From Panorpa germanica (Eukaryota > Arthropoda > Insecta > Mecoptera > Panorpidae): DNA of 64,000 nucleotides. Shown piece by piece: positions 1-10,000 of the stretch (the stretch's first letter is position 1; each line of letters opens with the position of its first letter). The DNA is taken from the NCBI GenBank assembly GCA_963678705.1, contig OY783213.1, positions 9,304,451 through 9,368,450 on the forward strand, given 5' to 3'. The notes under the pieces are model-generated. The model did not search any database and was not told where the DNA came from. It saw only the letters and a program-made list of their open reading frames with translations. A program made the position numbers and the translations under genes.

Positions 1-1342
1 ATAAAAATTCACAAATAGTGAAAAACGCGGAAAAAACGGAACATTGTCAAAAAATTCATAACTTTAGAACAAACAAATATTAAGAAAAACGGTTTTAGAC
101 TTTTTTTATCTTAGACTATAAGCTGTCGAAAGAATGTGTCTTTGGCGTGGACTCCAAAAAGTGAATTATTTGTGCACGTGAAAGTGGGGAATATTTTACG
201 GATTCAGGCACGTCATAATAAACGGAATGGTGATTATTCGGCACAAAATGGTTTATTGATGAAAATACAAAAGTTATGAAATAATAATTAATAATAATTA
301 GTCTCAAAAAGAGAATTTACGGTGCGCAACCGTTGAATTGTCAGCCATCTTCAAAAACTTATTGTTGTAAAGAAAAACAACTAATAAAAAAAAATCTTTA
401 TATATAATATAAGAAACTTATTTTAACGATGAAAAAACTGAACGATGAAAATAGACAAATTTCTATGAGTTTCTATAATTTTTAAATTATATGTGCATTC
501 AAAAATGTTTCATAATATTTTTTACTCTTTCCGTTCATTCGTAGAACGGAGCACGAGCTCCCCGTTCTCCTCCGTCTTCAACATGTTCTTTGTTGCGTGA
601 ATGTGTGTGTGTCTGTGCTCTACCTGGAGCTTGATTGTCCCCATCTCTATGATCTTTATGAATCCACATTAAAAATGTTTTGTGAATGAACACACACATC
701 TGAGCTGGAGCTGGAGGTACTAAAAGTGAATATCGTTTTCTTTTGTTCAAACTTAAATAATAATAAAATAATATAAATAGATTTTTTACGCTCTGTTTGG
801 TTTTAAGATTTGAAAATGTATTGTGTTATATATTTTATATATCTCTAAACAATTGTGTAACTAACTAGGTCCTACCGGGATAACTGGGTTCCATTTCGAA
901 TCCACCAAGAGGCGGTCCTATTCATTGAAAAAGAAACGGGTATAATCCGGTACAGAATAACCTAATACACCTGGGAGATTAAAAAAAGTAAGGAGGTCTG
1001 TAAGGTTTAAATATCTTCCTGCATAAGCTCGGTTTCATCCCGAATTCAATTACATCTAGTGAATATTATTTCTAACCTCCTTGATGTTCTAAGGCAATCC
1101 CTTCGTGACTAATATTTTGAGCTTCACATTCATAGATGTCTCTCATAGTCAAATTAGCGAAAAATAAATTATTGAACAATTTGCTCTATCTCCAAACTGG
1201 TTTATTTCAAGTATAACAAAACATATAAGTACATACTTATAAAAAAAATGGCGCAGAATAATAAAATACATTTTATCAAGTTTTACGTCGTTATTATGTT
1301 AATAGAAATAGCAACCACTTTTAATTTAGGGTTTGTCGTTAG
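1..1342. other. AT-rich DNA without recognised genes
   Basis: Apart from the weak frame at 535-750 I see no coding, RNA or repeat structure. Confidence 0.6.
535..750 (-). CDS. Weak candidate exon, minus strand
   Basis: An open frame with SLLVPPAPAQMCVFIHK and MWIHKDHRDGDNQAPGR. Codons are GC-richer than the flanks and AG acceptor-like sites occur near its start. Nothing recognisable, and a chance frame is at least as likely. Confidence 0.15.
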   Translation of the reverse strand: MNKRKRYSLLVPPAPAQMCVFIHKTFLMWIHKDHRDGDNQAPGRAQTHTHSRNKEHVEDGGERGARAPFYE

Positions 1343-1512
1343 TACTGTTGTAGCATTAAGTAGCCCTCAGTAGTATTTCGTAGCGCACCGTAGCATTATG
1401 TAGCACACAGTAGCATTGCGTACCAGCATTACGTAGCGCTACGTAGCCCACAGTAGTATTTCGTAGCACTACATAGCTTACAGTAGCACACCGTAGCATT
1501 ACGTAGCTCAAT
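1343..1512 (+). repeat. Degenerate tandem repeat of GTAGC-type units
   Basis: Repeats of GTAGCATTACGTAGC, GTAGCACACAGTAGC and GTAGTATTTCGTAGC with a basic spacing of about 11 bp. Non-coding minisatellite with a higher GC content than its surroundings. Confidence 0.85.
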
Positions 1513-2884
1513 AGTTTAAACTGAAAGTAGTAACAAGCTACCCTTTCCCGAAGAACACCCTGTTTATAAAAATTCGTTGCTATTTTTTAAGTTTTGATTT
1601 ATTTTCGATTTAGTTTCTGAGGGCTCAGAAATATGTTTCTATCGATTTATATCTTAAAGAAGATTCTGAATGTATTTTCATTGCTATATGCAATAGTCTA
1701 TCTCATCGAGAAAGAGGCTTCACAAAACTGTTATAGCTTACATAAGACACATTTGGGCAACTGTAATAAAAATTAAATCAATCGTCTGAGTGAGCAAAAT
1801 ACTGTATATCTAAAATGAATCATTCTTTATCCGTTTAACACCTAAAACCTGCAGAATGTAAATTATGTGACCGAATAATTAACCGTGGTTAGCCACGTAG
1901 ACTAGTTTTATATTTTAATTTATCGCGACAATATGTATAAATTATTGCAAGGGTAAAACTGGTTCTTTTTTATACGCAGAGGGTTTCCAACCCTATCATA
2001 TATCATGAGTCATGACAGTACTCAAAGAAATAACTGTTGAATATAAAATGTTTTTTTAATTTTTTGAAGTATAGGTTATGTTGAAAAATAATCAGTTTCT
2101 TCTTTTATTTGGTAAGTGGACTAATTTTTAAGATACAGAACTTCCAAATTGAAAAGTAATAGATATTAGAATATGGATAGATAATAGAATAATAATTTTA
2201 CTCGATTTTTAATAAGTTTTAATATCGATATAAAATATAACCCCTGCAACAGGCAACAAGACTTGCATTATATTCTTAGGTTATGTTTAGCGTAAATATA
2301 ATACAACAGGTTTTTCTTGATAATGTCTTTCTTTTCTATGCGTTTGTATAAAACTAGCCTAGACAAGAGGGGATAAATCAAGGGGAGAGCATATCACGCA
2401 AAACTTTAGTTTATTTTATACGTGATTACCAACGTCATTTAGTTTTTTGATTCGATTCAATGTGTATGTGCTCAGTTCTAATTTTATCTTAGTGACAATA
2501 ACATAAAGACATATGGTTGGTGACACGGCTGTTCGTCACGTGGATCCCACGTGACATGCTCTGACCTTGGGTGTCACATTGAGTTTTATTTGGTAAGTTT
2601 TTGTAACTTATGCCTATTGGATTATGCGTGGGGAATTTGAAATACACGTGTTCGGATTTGCGTTGCTGGAGTCGATTTAAGTTCGTCTGGATACAAAAAA
2701 TTGTTGATGCACGATACTCAAACGAACACGCACAATGTCTGGGTTCAACATTTCATTTTTTTGTATATATATTTGCCGTGACAATTATTTTACTTTGATA
2801 TTAATTTCCTATGTGAAACATATTAGATTTAATACAAAAATAATAGACTATAGAATGTTATACATTTTATACAATTATAAATGA
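1513..2884. other. AT-rich DNA without recognised genes
   Basis: No recognisable gene. A 62-codon frame at 2610-2798 has no features of a protein family and no splice context. Confidence 0.55.
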
Positions 2885-3582
2885 CTAGCTTTTACCCCCG
2901 TCGCAAGCGACGTCTGTTTTTTGTGTGTGGCTTGAATTTCATGTCAAAATTTAATTCCATTTTTAAATTGAAATATTAAGTAAACTCGTCCTATATTAAT
3001 TTTACATATAATAACAATTAATTTTTCATACAAACTGACCAAGAAAATATATTTTTTATATTAAAATAAAAAATATTTTCAATTTATGCGTTATTTGACC
3101 AACTTTTTTTCAAAATTTGGGATTTTTTTTTCGATTAGTAAATAAGTTACCAAGGTTAGCCTATATACAAAATTTAAACTTTTTAGCACAATTTTTACAT
3201 TCGAAAAATAATGTCCCCCGTGCCCCCAAATAAAATTTTGAAATTTTGAATTTTATATTATTCATAATATACTTAATTATTCTAGAATTTAGAATATGAA
3301 CTTTCTTTAACGTTTCCTACCGGGCCCCCGAATTTCTTCAACCCCCCCTTTTTTAATTTTTGAATTTCTAATTTTTGAGAAATGTCAGCATTGAATACCT
3401 TAATACACATGCAAAATTTCATCTTTCTATAATTTACGAATTAAAAGTAATACAGCAAAAGAGGGCTCACTTATTTTCCATTTTTTTCCAAAATTACGGG
3501 TTTCCAGGAAATTCAGGGAAAAATCCGGGGACGCTAGAAGTCTTAGATTTTTTTCTCTTTAAAGTCTCTTTTAAAGTCTAAG
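2885..3582 (-). mobile_element. Helitron-like repeat family, copy 1
   Basis: Read on the minus strand it ends with the hairpin CGTCG CTTG CGACG, ten bases, then CTAG followed by T. That is the Helitron 3' pattern of CTRR inserted before T with a hairpin about ten bases inside. The interior is repeated at 3583-4390, 23036-23620 and 28000-28527. The opposite end is missing, replaced by the next copy. An RTE-derived SINE is an alternative reading. Confidence 0.6.
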
Positions 3583-4390
3583 GTTTACCCCTGTCGCAAA
3601 GCGATGTCTTTTTGGCGTGTATCATTTGAATCCAATAAAATAATTCGTAATTACATTTCATATATAACTGTTCTATTTTTAAATTGAAATAATAAATAAA
3701 CTCGCACATATACATTAACACATATATATTGACTAAAAAAATATATTTTTTTATCAAAATAAAAAATATTTTTAATTTATGCGTTATTTGACCAACTTTT
3801 TTTCAAAATTTGGAATTTTTTTTTTTGATTCGTAAATAAGTTACCAAGATTAGCCTATATAAAAAATTTCAACTTTCTAGAACAATTTTTACTCTCGGCA
3901 AATACTGCCCCCCGTGCCCCCAAATAAAATTTTGAAATTTTGAATTTTTTTTTATTAATACTATACTTAATTATTTAATAATCCAGAATATGAACTTTCT
4001 CCAAAGATCCCTACCGGGCCCCCGAATTTCTTCAACCCCCCCTTTTTCAATTTTTGAATTTCTAATTTTTGAGAAATGTCAGCATTAAATACCTTAATAC
4101 ACATGCAAAATTTCAACTTTCTGTCTTTTACGAATTAAAAGTAATACAGCAAAAAAGGGCTCACTTTTTTTCCAGTTTTTCCAAAATTACGGGTTTCCAG
4201 GAAATTCAGGGAAAAATCCGGGGACGCCAAAAGTCTTAGAATTTTTTTCTCTACGAAATAGGAAATTTTCAAAAACATTGATGGAGCCGTTTTCGCGCTG
4301 CCATACAAAATTCAGTACCAAACATATAAACATATAAACATATAAGAATATAAGAATAGATTCAAACAGTTGGAACATTATAATATAGGA
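3583..4390 (-). mobile_element. Helitron-like repeat family, copy 2 (tandem to copy 1)
   Basis: Repeats copy 1 with moderate divergence. Its 3' hairpin is degenerate. The other end is preserved: on the minus strand it starts TCCTATATTATAATGTTCC preceded by A, as Helitrons start with TC after A. A short CATATAAA / AATATAAG tract lies just inside that end. Confidence 0.6.
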
Positions 4391-4536
4391 TATTATTGTT
4401 TAATTATCCTGAAAATTTGGAGTCGTTTGACCGTTCCGCACTCGACATAAATAAGCCTGACATGCGCAATGAGATATCGCAAATATTCGCGTTGAGAAAT
4501 TCGCACTACAAGAACCAAATTATGAACTGTCTTCTG
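4384..4536 (+). CDS. Unidentified coding-like open segment
   Basis: Fifty-one open codons between stops, including NLESFDRSALDINKPDMR and SQIFALRNSHYKNQ. The amino-acid mix looks protein-like. It directly abuts the Helitron-like repeat and is followed by the segment at 4646. A GT (TCT/GTAGAT) near the end could be a donor. No ATG start, no known domain. Possibly a captured or decayed exon. Confidence 0.22.
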
Positions 4537-4645
4537 TAGATTCAAAGAAGCCCATATCTTATCAAATGAATGTTGTTCATTACATTCTAACTGTTTATAT
4601 CTAAAACCAAACATCGCCATCATCGTGTAATCAAACACGCAAACG

Positions 4646-4837
4646 ATGTGCCCGTCTTGTAGCAACGTAATCCTCAGAACTGGCAGCTCGCGGCAGATCC
4701 AGTTAGCGCAGTATCAGAAATCATTCATTCATGAACCATATAAAGAGATTGGACCGGATTACGAAGAATTTGAGAATAAACACATTACTGATAACCGGGA
4801 TAGATTCATTATACGAGATAGGAATTTAAAAGTATGA
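4646..4837 (+). CDS. Unidentified coding-like open segment, 63 codons
   Basis: Begins MCPSCSN and continues with KSFIHEPYKEIGPDYEEFEN, charged and protein-like. AG acceptor-like positions (CTTGTAG, GGCAG, GCGCAG) precede it, and AAAA/GTATGA at the end could be a donor. It lies 78 bp from the retrotransposon insertion. No family recognised; together with 4384-4536 it may be the remains of one gene. Confidence 0.25.
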   Translation: MCPSCSNVILRTGSSRQIQLAQYQKSFIHEPYKEIGPDYEEFENKHITDNRDRFIIRDRNLKV

Positions 4838-4910
4838 ATGTTACAGAAAATATTTTATTTATAACATTCAACAAGTGTTTATTTAAATTAAGTATTGTTT
4901 TTGTAGCATA

Positions 4911-4914
4911 CGCT
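4911..4914. other. Target site duplication CGCT, left copy
   Basis: The four bases CGCT directly precede the LTR at 4915 and recur directly after the other LTR at 12765-12768. Four-base duplications are the rule for gypsy-type integrases. Confidence 0.93.
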
Positions 4915-5375
4915 AGTTAAGTTTTGGGAACGATACTTAACACAAAAAAAAATACTTAATTTATTTTGAATACAAATTATTTATTTGATTATAACGATAA
5001 TACAATGGTTAAATAGTTTGTTGTAACAGAGTAGCCGAGTTCTGTTGTCAGAGTTCTAATAAGACTCATCCCCGCTTCTTTAGTTCCTACCGTTTATATA
5101 CTGTATTCTTATTGATGTTCCAAGGTGACATCTAATAGTTGATGACTATTAGTTGTTGCCGTGTGTTTTTCACAGGAAGTATATTTCGTGAATAATATTT
5201 ATAACAGTTTACTTTATCTTTCAAAGGTGACATCTAATAGTTGATGACTATTAGTTGCTGTCGTGTGTTTTAAAATATAAATATATTTCGTGAATAATAT
5301 TTATATTTTAAATAGTAACAGTTTACTTTATCTATTGTGTAATATGATGCAATAGTAATTAGGGTATAGTTAACT
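4915..5375 (-). repeat. 3' LTR of the gypsy-type element (461 bp)
   Basis: Directly repeated at 12304-12764 with no difference that I can find by eye. The ends form a short inverted repeat, AGTTAA and TTAACT. On the minus strand, two AATAAA polyadenylation signals lie at 4960-4965 and 4980-4985. A TATATAAA box lies at 5093-5100. The LTR contains a diverged internal tandem duplication with a spacing of 102 bp (units beginning near 5122 and 5224). Each unit carries the hairpin-forming segment CTAATAGT, loop TGATG, ACTATTAG. Confidence 0.97.
4960..4985 (-). terminator. Polyadenylation signals of the 3' LTR
   Basis: Two AATAAA hexamers on the minus strand at 4980-4985 and 4960-4965, near the far end of the 3' LTR as expected for the R-U5 part. 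The same pair is present in the 5' LTR. Confidence 0.5.
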
Positions 5376-5384
5376 CCTCCCAAC
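5376..5384 (-). promoter_or_regulatory. Polypurine tract
   Basis: The minus strand reads GTTGGGAGG immediately before the AGTTAA start of the 3' LTR. A purine run in this position primes plus-strand DNA synthesis in LTR retroelements. Confidence 0.8.
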
Positions 5385-5408
5385 CTAGATAGAAAATTAT
5401 CTTTGGAG

Positions 5409-7097
5409 TTAATTTTCTTCCAATTGTATTACCTCTGTTTTATTAATTTCTTTCAATATTTGATTTTTCTTTTTCTTTAAATATAGCTTATATACTAGTA
5501 TACATATAATTATAATAATGATTAAAATTATTACAATAGTATTAGTATTGGTATGTATTTTATGTTTTATATCTATATTGGTTAGTATGGGTAATTTATT
5601 ATATTGATTAGATATAGATTTAAAGTCGTCAAGGTTTACGTGCTTTAAATTTAAATGTTGTATTGGAAGTTTTTGAGTAGTGTTAAAATTATATTTTAAC
5701 ATTGCAGTTTTTACCTTAATTGTTGTTTTTAAATTATTTATTTGTGGAATTAATTCAAAATGTTCATTAATTAATTGACATTTATTGGGCAAAGTTATTA
5801 AGTAACTTCCTTCTAGTACAAAGATTGATGATGTATCTTGACTTTTTAAGGTAGTTTTAATCTGTTTGGGGCTAGATAATATCCATGAGTTTTCATTGAT
5901 GGCTTGAATAGCTTCAGTGTAGTTTACGAAGGTATGTACATCACATGTAGGGTTTTCCAGTTGTCTTACAAGCTGTACTTCACAGGGTGTGTGGTCTATC
6001 CATTTCTTTTCTTCTATGTTGCATATGAATTCCTCCGTTGTTATTTGTCGGCATTTCTTATCGCTTTGAAGATAGTCTGTTTCTGATATTAACAAGTATC
6101 TTGCGGAAGGGATAATCAATTGGAAATGGGGTTGATTTTTATATTTCATAGGAACTGAATAGAGGTGGAAATATTGGTATTTTTGATTGGTTATCAAAGG
6201 TATTTTAATTATCATTTTTATTTCATAATTAGTGATGTATGCATCAGCTTGGATTAATTTATCTAGTTTACTCAATTCGTCTGAATAGGGTATTACATAT
6301 TTACCTGTTATTCTTCGTTGTATCAAATTAATTTCTTTTCTTAGTTCTTCTGGAGAGCAAATAGCAGGATGGAAAGTCTCAATTCTTAGAAATGTTACTG
6401 CTTCTTCTATTGTATTAAATTCGTTGATGATAGATTGTTGAAGCATTATTATTTGTTCAAATATAGATTTTATTTCATCTTCTTTATTTACTCGATCAAA
6501 CTGAGTAGCGATCTGTCGTTTTGATTCCAGTAATTGATTTATTATTTTCTCCATATGTATTTGATTTTCATTAATATTTTTTATAGCACGTTGATGTTTT
6601 TCTCCGGCTTTTTCCATTAATGATGTTAGTTGATTTATGTTCTTGTTTTGTGCATTTGATTTTAATTGCATTTGTTTTATAGCATTGTCATATCTTCTAC
6701 CATCTTCGGCATCTAGGTTTCCTGATATAATTTTAATTATATTTCCTAGTGGTTCTATTGATCTTTTAATTCGATTAATAGGTGTAGTAAATATTTCATT
6801 AACAATTTGTTCTATTCTTTTAGTATTTTCATTAACAGTAGTTTGATATATTTTATATGGTGTTTTATCAATTTTTAATGTATATTTTTGTAAAAATGTT
6901 TCTGCTTGTAGATTTATGTTTTTACTTTTTTCAATCAAAGGTGCGTAGTTTATGACTTTTATGAGTTTCCAATATGTTTTTATGTTGGTTGCTATTCCTA
7001 GTTGTACTGGATATAGTCCGGGATTGTCAGTAATTTTCTGTATTACGTCTCCTGTTGCCCCGATGGTCCAACCTCTGGAATTAAAGGGTGTTTTATT
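5409..7097 (-). CDS. env: Envelope glycoprotein of the gypsy-type element
   Basis: Membrane glycoprotein presumed to mediate particle entry. The frame is open for 562 codons from 7097. No ATG occurs between 7097 and 6936, and the first 55 bases overlap the end of pol. Counting from 7097: NPGLYPVQLG near 30; a furin-type site RIKR at about 109-112 (nt 6762-6773) followed by the putative fusion subunit; long heptad-like stretches after it; paired cysteines in the ectodomain (for example around CSPEEL, CRQITTEEFIC, TPCEV and PTCDV); a very hydrophobic membrane anchor at about 520-537 made largely of isoleucine; and a short basic tail starting YLKKKKN. This matches the LdFP/errantivirus Env class. 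No signal peptide is encoded in this frame, so the 5' end probably comes from a spliced upstream exon. Start is therefore uncertain. Confidence 0.9.
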   Translation of the reverse strand, partial: NKTPFNSRGWTIGATGDVIQKITDNPGLYPVQLGIATNIKTYWKLIKVINYAPLIEKSKNINLQAETFLQKYTLKIDKTPYKIYQTTVNENTKRIEQIVNEIFTTPINRIKRSIEPLGNIIKIISGNLDAEDGRRYDNAIKQMQLKSNAQNKNINQLTSLMEKAGEKHQRAIKNINENQIHMEKIINQLLESKRQIATQFDRVNKEDEIKSIFEQIIMLQQSIINEFNTIEEAVTFLRIETFHPAICSPEELRKEINLIQRRITGKYVIPYSDELSKLDKLIQADAYITNYEIKMIIKIPLITNQKYQYFHLYSVPMKYKNQPHFQLIIPSARYLLISETDYLQSDKKCRQITTEEFICNIEEKKWIDHTPCEVQLVRQLENPTCDVHTFVNYTEAIQAINENSWILSSPKQIKTTLKSQDTSSIFVLEGSYLITLPNKCQLINEHFELIPQINNLKTTIKVKTAMLKYNFNTTQKLPIQHLNLKHVNLDDFKSISNQYNKLPILTNIDIKHKIHTNTNTIVIILIIIIIICILVYKLYLKKKKNQILKEINKTEVIQLEEN

Positions 7098-10000
7098 TTA
7101 GTAACTTCCTTTGCATGTTTTGCTATAAGTTTTCCTGTTTGTATATGTTTTAAATTCATAACGTTTGTTTGTTTATTTATTTGTTGAATTACATATTGTC
7201 CTTTTTTAATTGGATCTGCTTTATTTCTTAGATTTTTGTTTATGTAAACTAAATCTCCTATATTAAATATAGTAGCTTTTATTTTGTCGTTAATTCTGTT
7301 AATAGTAACATTTTTCTTGTGAATGTTTTCTTCGTGTATTTTGTCGTATATTCTTTCTAGGCTGTCAAGATGATCTTTTATCTTGTCCTGGGTAATTTCC
7401 TTTTCTATTTCTAGATCAAATATGTTGCGTGTGTTAGATCCGTATAATACACTTAAAGGAGTCATACCAGTAGTTGAATGTATGGTATGGTTATAGGCTA
7501 ATACACATTTATTCATTATTTCCACTGGAGAGATAGTATCATTAGTTTCTTTGATTATTCTATAATGTTCAATCAGTGTGCTATGTAGTCTTTCTACAGG
7601 ACTATTTCCGGTGTGATGTCCTGCTGTAGTGAAATGTGTATTTATTTTATGTGTAGCCAATAGTTCTTTTACTCCAAGATTTATGAATTCTGATCCTTGA
7701 TCCATAATTATTGTTTGAGGTATTGGTATTGTGGATAGTATTTCTATCAATTTGTTTACAATTTCTATACTATTTTTACCTAGTATGTTTTTTATTATAG
7801 CATATTTGCTAAAGGGATCTATCATTGTTAGATATTCTTTTCTTTCAATAACAAATGTATCAATGTGTATTAGTTGAAAAGGTCTATTTGGAGTCTCAGT
7901 GATGTTCAAATGAGTTTGGGTAGGGTGTCGCTCATATTTGTTAGATTTGCATAATCTGCAATTGTCCACATATATTTTTATTTCTTTTTCTATGGTAGTC
8001 CAAAAATATTTTTCTTTTAATCTCTTGATTAAATCGGGTATTCCTCTATGATTCGTTATATCTGTATGATATTCGTGTATTAAATTTTTTCTTTGTTGTA
8101 AGTCTTTAACGTATTTAACGTTTTTCATACACCTGTAGAGTTTTAACGTTGGAAAATATTCCTTTCGAACTATAATAAGGTTTCTGTATATGTCTTCTGC
8201 AGTTTGTACGTAATATTTTTCTTTAGGATTTAATTTTTTAAGTTCTTGTATTAATTGGTCTTTATTTTTATATTTTACTGATATTTTAAAAATTTGTTGT
8301 GTATCTCTTTTTATTAATATTGTTTTAGGTGGTTCTTTAAAAGTATATGTTATAAGTATCTGATGTAGATGTGATTCTAATGGTTTTTCACATATAGGTA
8401 TTCCTTCATCGCTTTCTTGTTGTGAATGAATTGTTGCGTTAGAGACAGTTGAACTTCCTCTTATTGGTGGTGTTTTCATTGATCTTTCTTCCGGTGTTTG
8501 ATCAATAGTATTTTCTTCAGACGTTAGATCAATTATTTGTTCTGGTATTTCTTGTTGTTGTTCCGGGTTATTTTGTATAACTTCTATGTCGGGTATTTCG
8601 TCAAGAAATTGAAGATCCTCCATAGTCACATCTGGGTTATTAAAGAGTGAACTGGTTTCATCTGGTTTTTCAGTTTTAGGGAAAACATTTATTCTGACTC
8701 TTGATAAAGCGTCTGCTACTTTATTTTGTTGTCCTGGTTTGTATTCAATCTCATAGTCATAGTCTAGTAACTTGATTTGGTATCTTGTTAATTTTGAAGA
8801 GACGTTCTTAGTGTCTTTAAGCCATACAAGAGGTCTGTGATCAGTTATCAATTTAAATTTTCTTCCATATAAATGATGTCTGAAGTATCCTGTTGCCCAT
8901 ACAATCGCTAAGAGTTCTTTTTCGATTGTTGAATATTTATTTTCAGCTTCATTGAGAGTTCGAGAAGCATATGCTATAGGCTTGTCGTTATTATTTTCCT
9001 TCTGAGATAATACTGCTCCGATTGCTATGTTTGAAGCATCTGTCGTTAGAATAAATTGTTTATCATAGTTAGGTCGTATCAATATTGGTGCGTTTATTAG
9101 GGTTTCTTTTAAAACATTGAATGCTTGGTGGTATTCAGGTGTATATAGATTTTTATGTCCTTTCTTGAGACATAGGGTTAATGGCTTAGCTATTTTCGCA
9201 TAATCTTTTATAAATTTTCTATAGTATCCGGAGAGTCCAAGAAAACTTTTTATGTCTTTAGGTGTAATAGGCATAGGAAATTTCTTAATAGCTTCTAGTT
9301 TATTAGGGTTTGGTTTCAAGCCATTTGATGTTACAATATGTCCTAAGAATTCTGTTTCTTTCTTTAAGAATTCACATTTATCTATTTGAATTTTTAACTT
9401 AGCATCTCTTAATCGATTTAACACATGCCTTAAGTTTTCTAAATGTTCTTGTAGAGATGTTCCAAAAATAATTATATCATCAAGATACACTAGGCAAATA
9501 TTATTTACTAGTCCATCTAAGACGTGGTTCATTGTTCTCTGGAAAGTCGCCGGAGCATTTTTTAAACCAAAGGGCATTCTAAGGTATTCATAGTGTCCTG
9601 TTTCTGTAGAGAAAGCGGTTTTCTCTACACTGTCAGGATGCATTTCTATTTGTAGAAATCCACTGTGTAAATCTAAGGTTGTAAAGTAATTTGAATTACC
9701 TATTTTACTAAGTACTCCGTCTATATTAGGTATCGGGAATTTATCTTCAATTGTTTTATGGTTTAGTTTTCTATAATCGTTAACAATTCTTATTTTCGCT
9801 TTTCCACTGTTGTCCATTTTCTTTGGGACTATTATAATAGGACAGTTATATGGTGATTGACTGTTTCTAATTATTCCTTGATTTTTCATATTTTCTATCT
9901 GTCGTGTAACTTCTTTTCTATGTATTTCTGGATAAGGGTAGTTTTTTACATAGATGGGTTCATCATCTGTTGTTCTAATATGATGTTTAGTTACATTAGT

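Noticed and set aside
881-960. GGGTTCCATTTCGAATCC considered as a tRNA T-arm
   Set aside because: Loop spacing is wrong and no acceptor stem or A box was found around it. No convincing tRNA gene is visible in the window.
1551-1566. GAACACCCTGT, a possible partner for the ACAGGGTGTTC near 50508
   Set aside because: The two are 49 kb apart with no related flanking sequence. Probably chance or ends of different elements.
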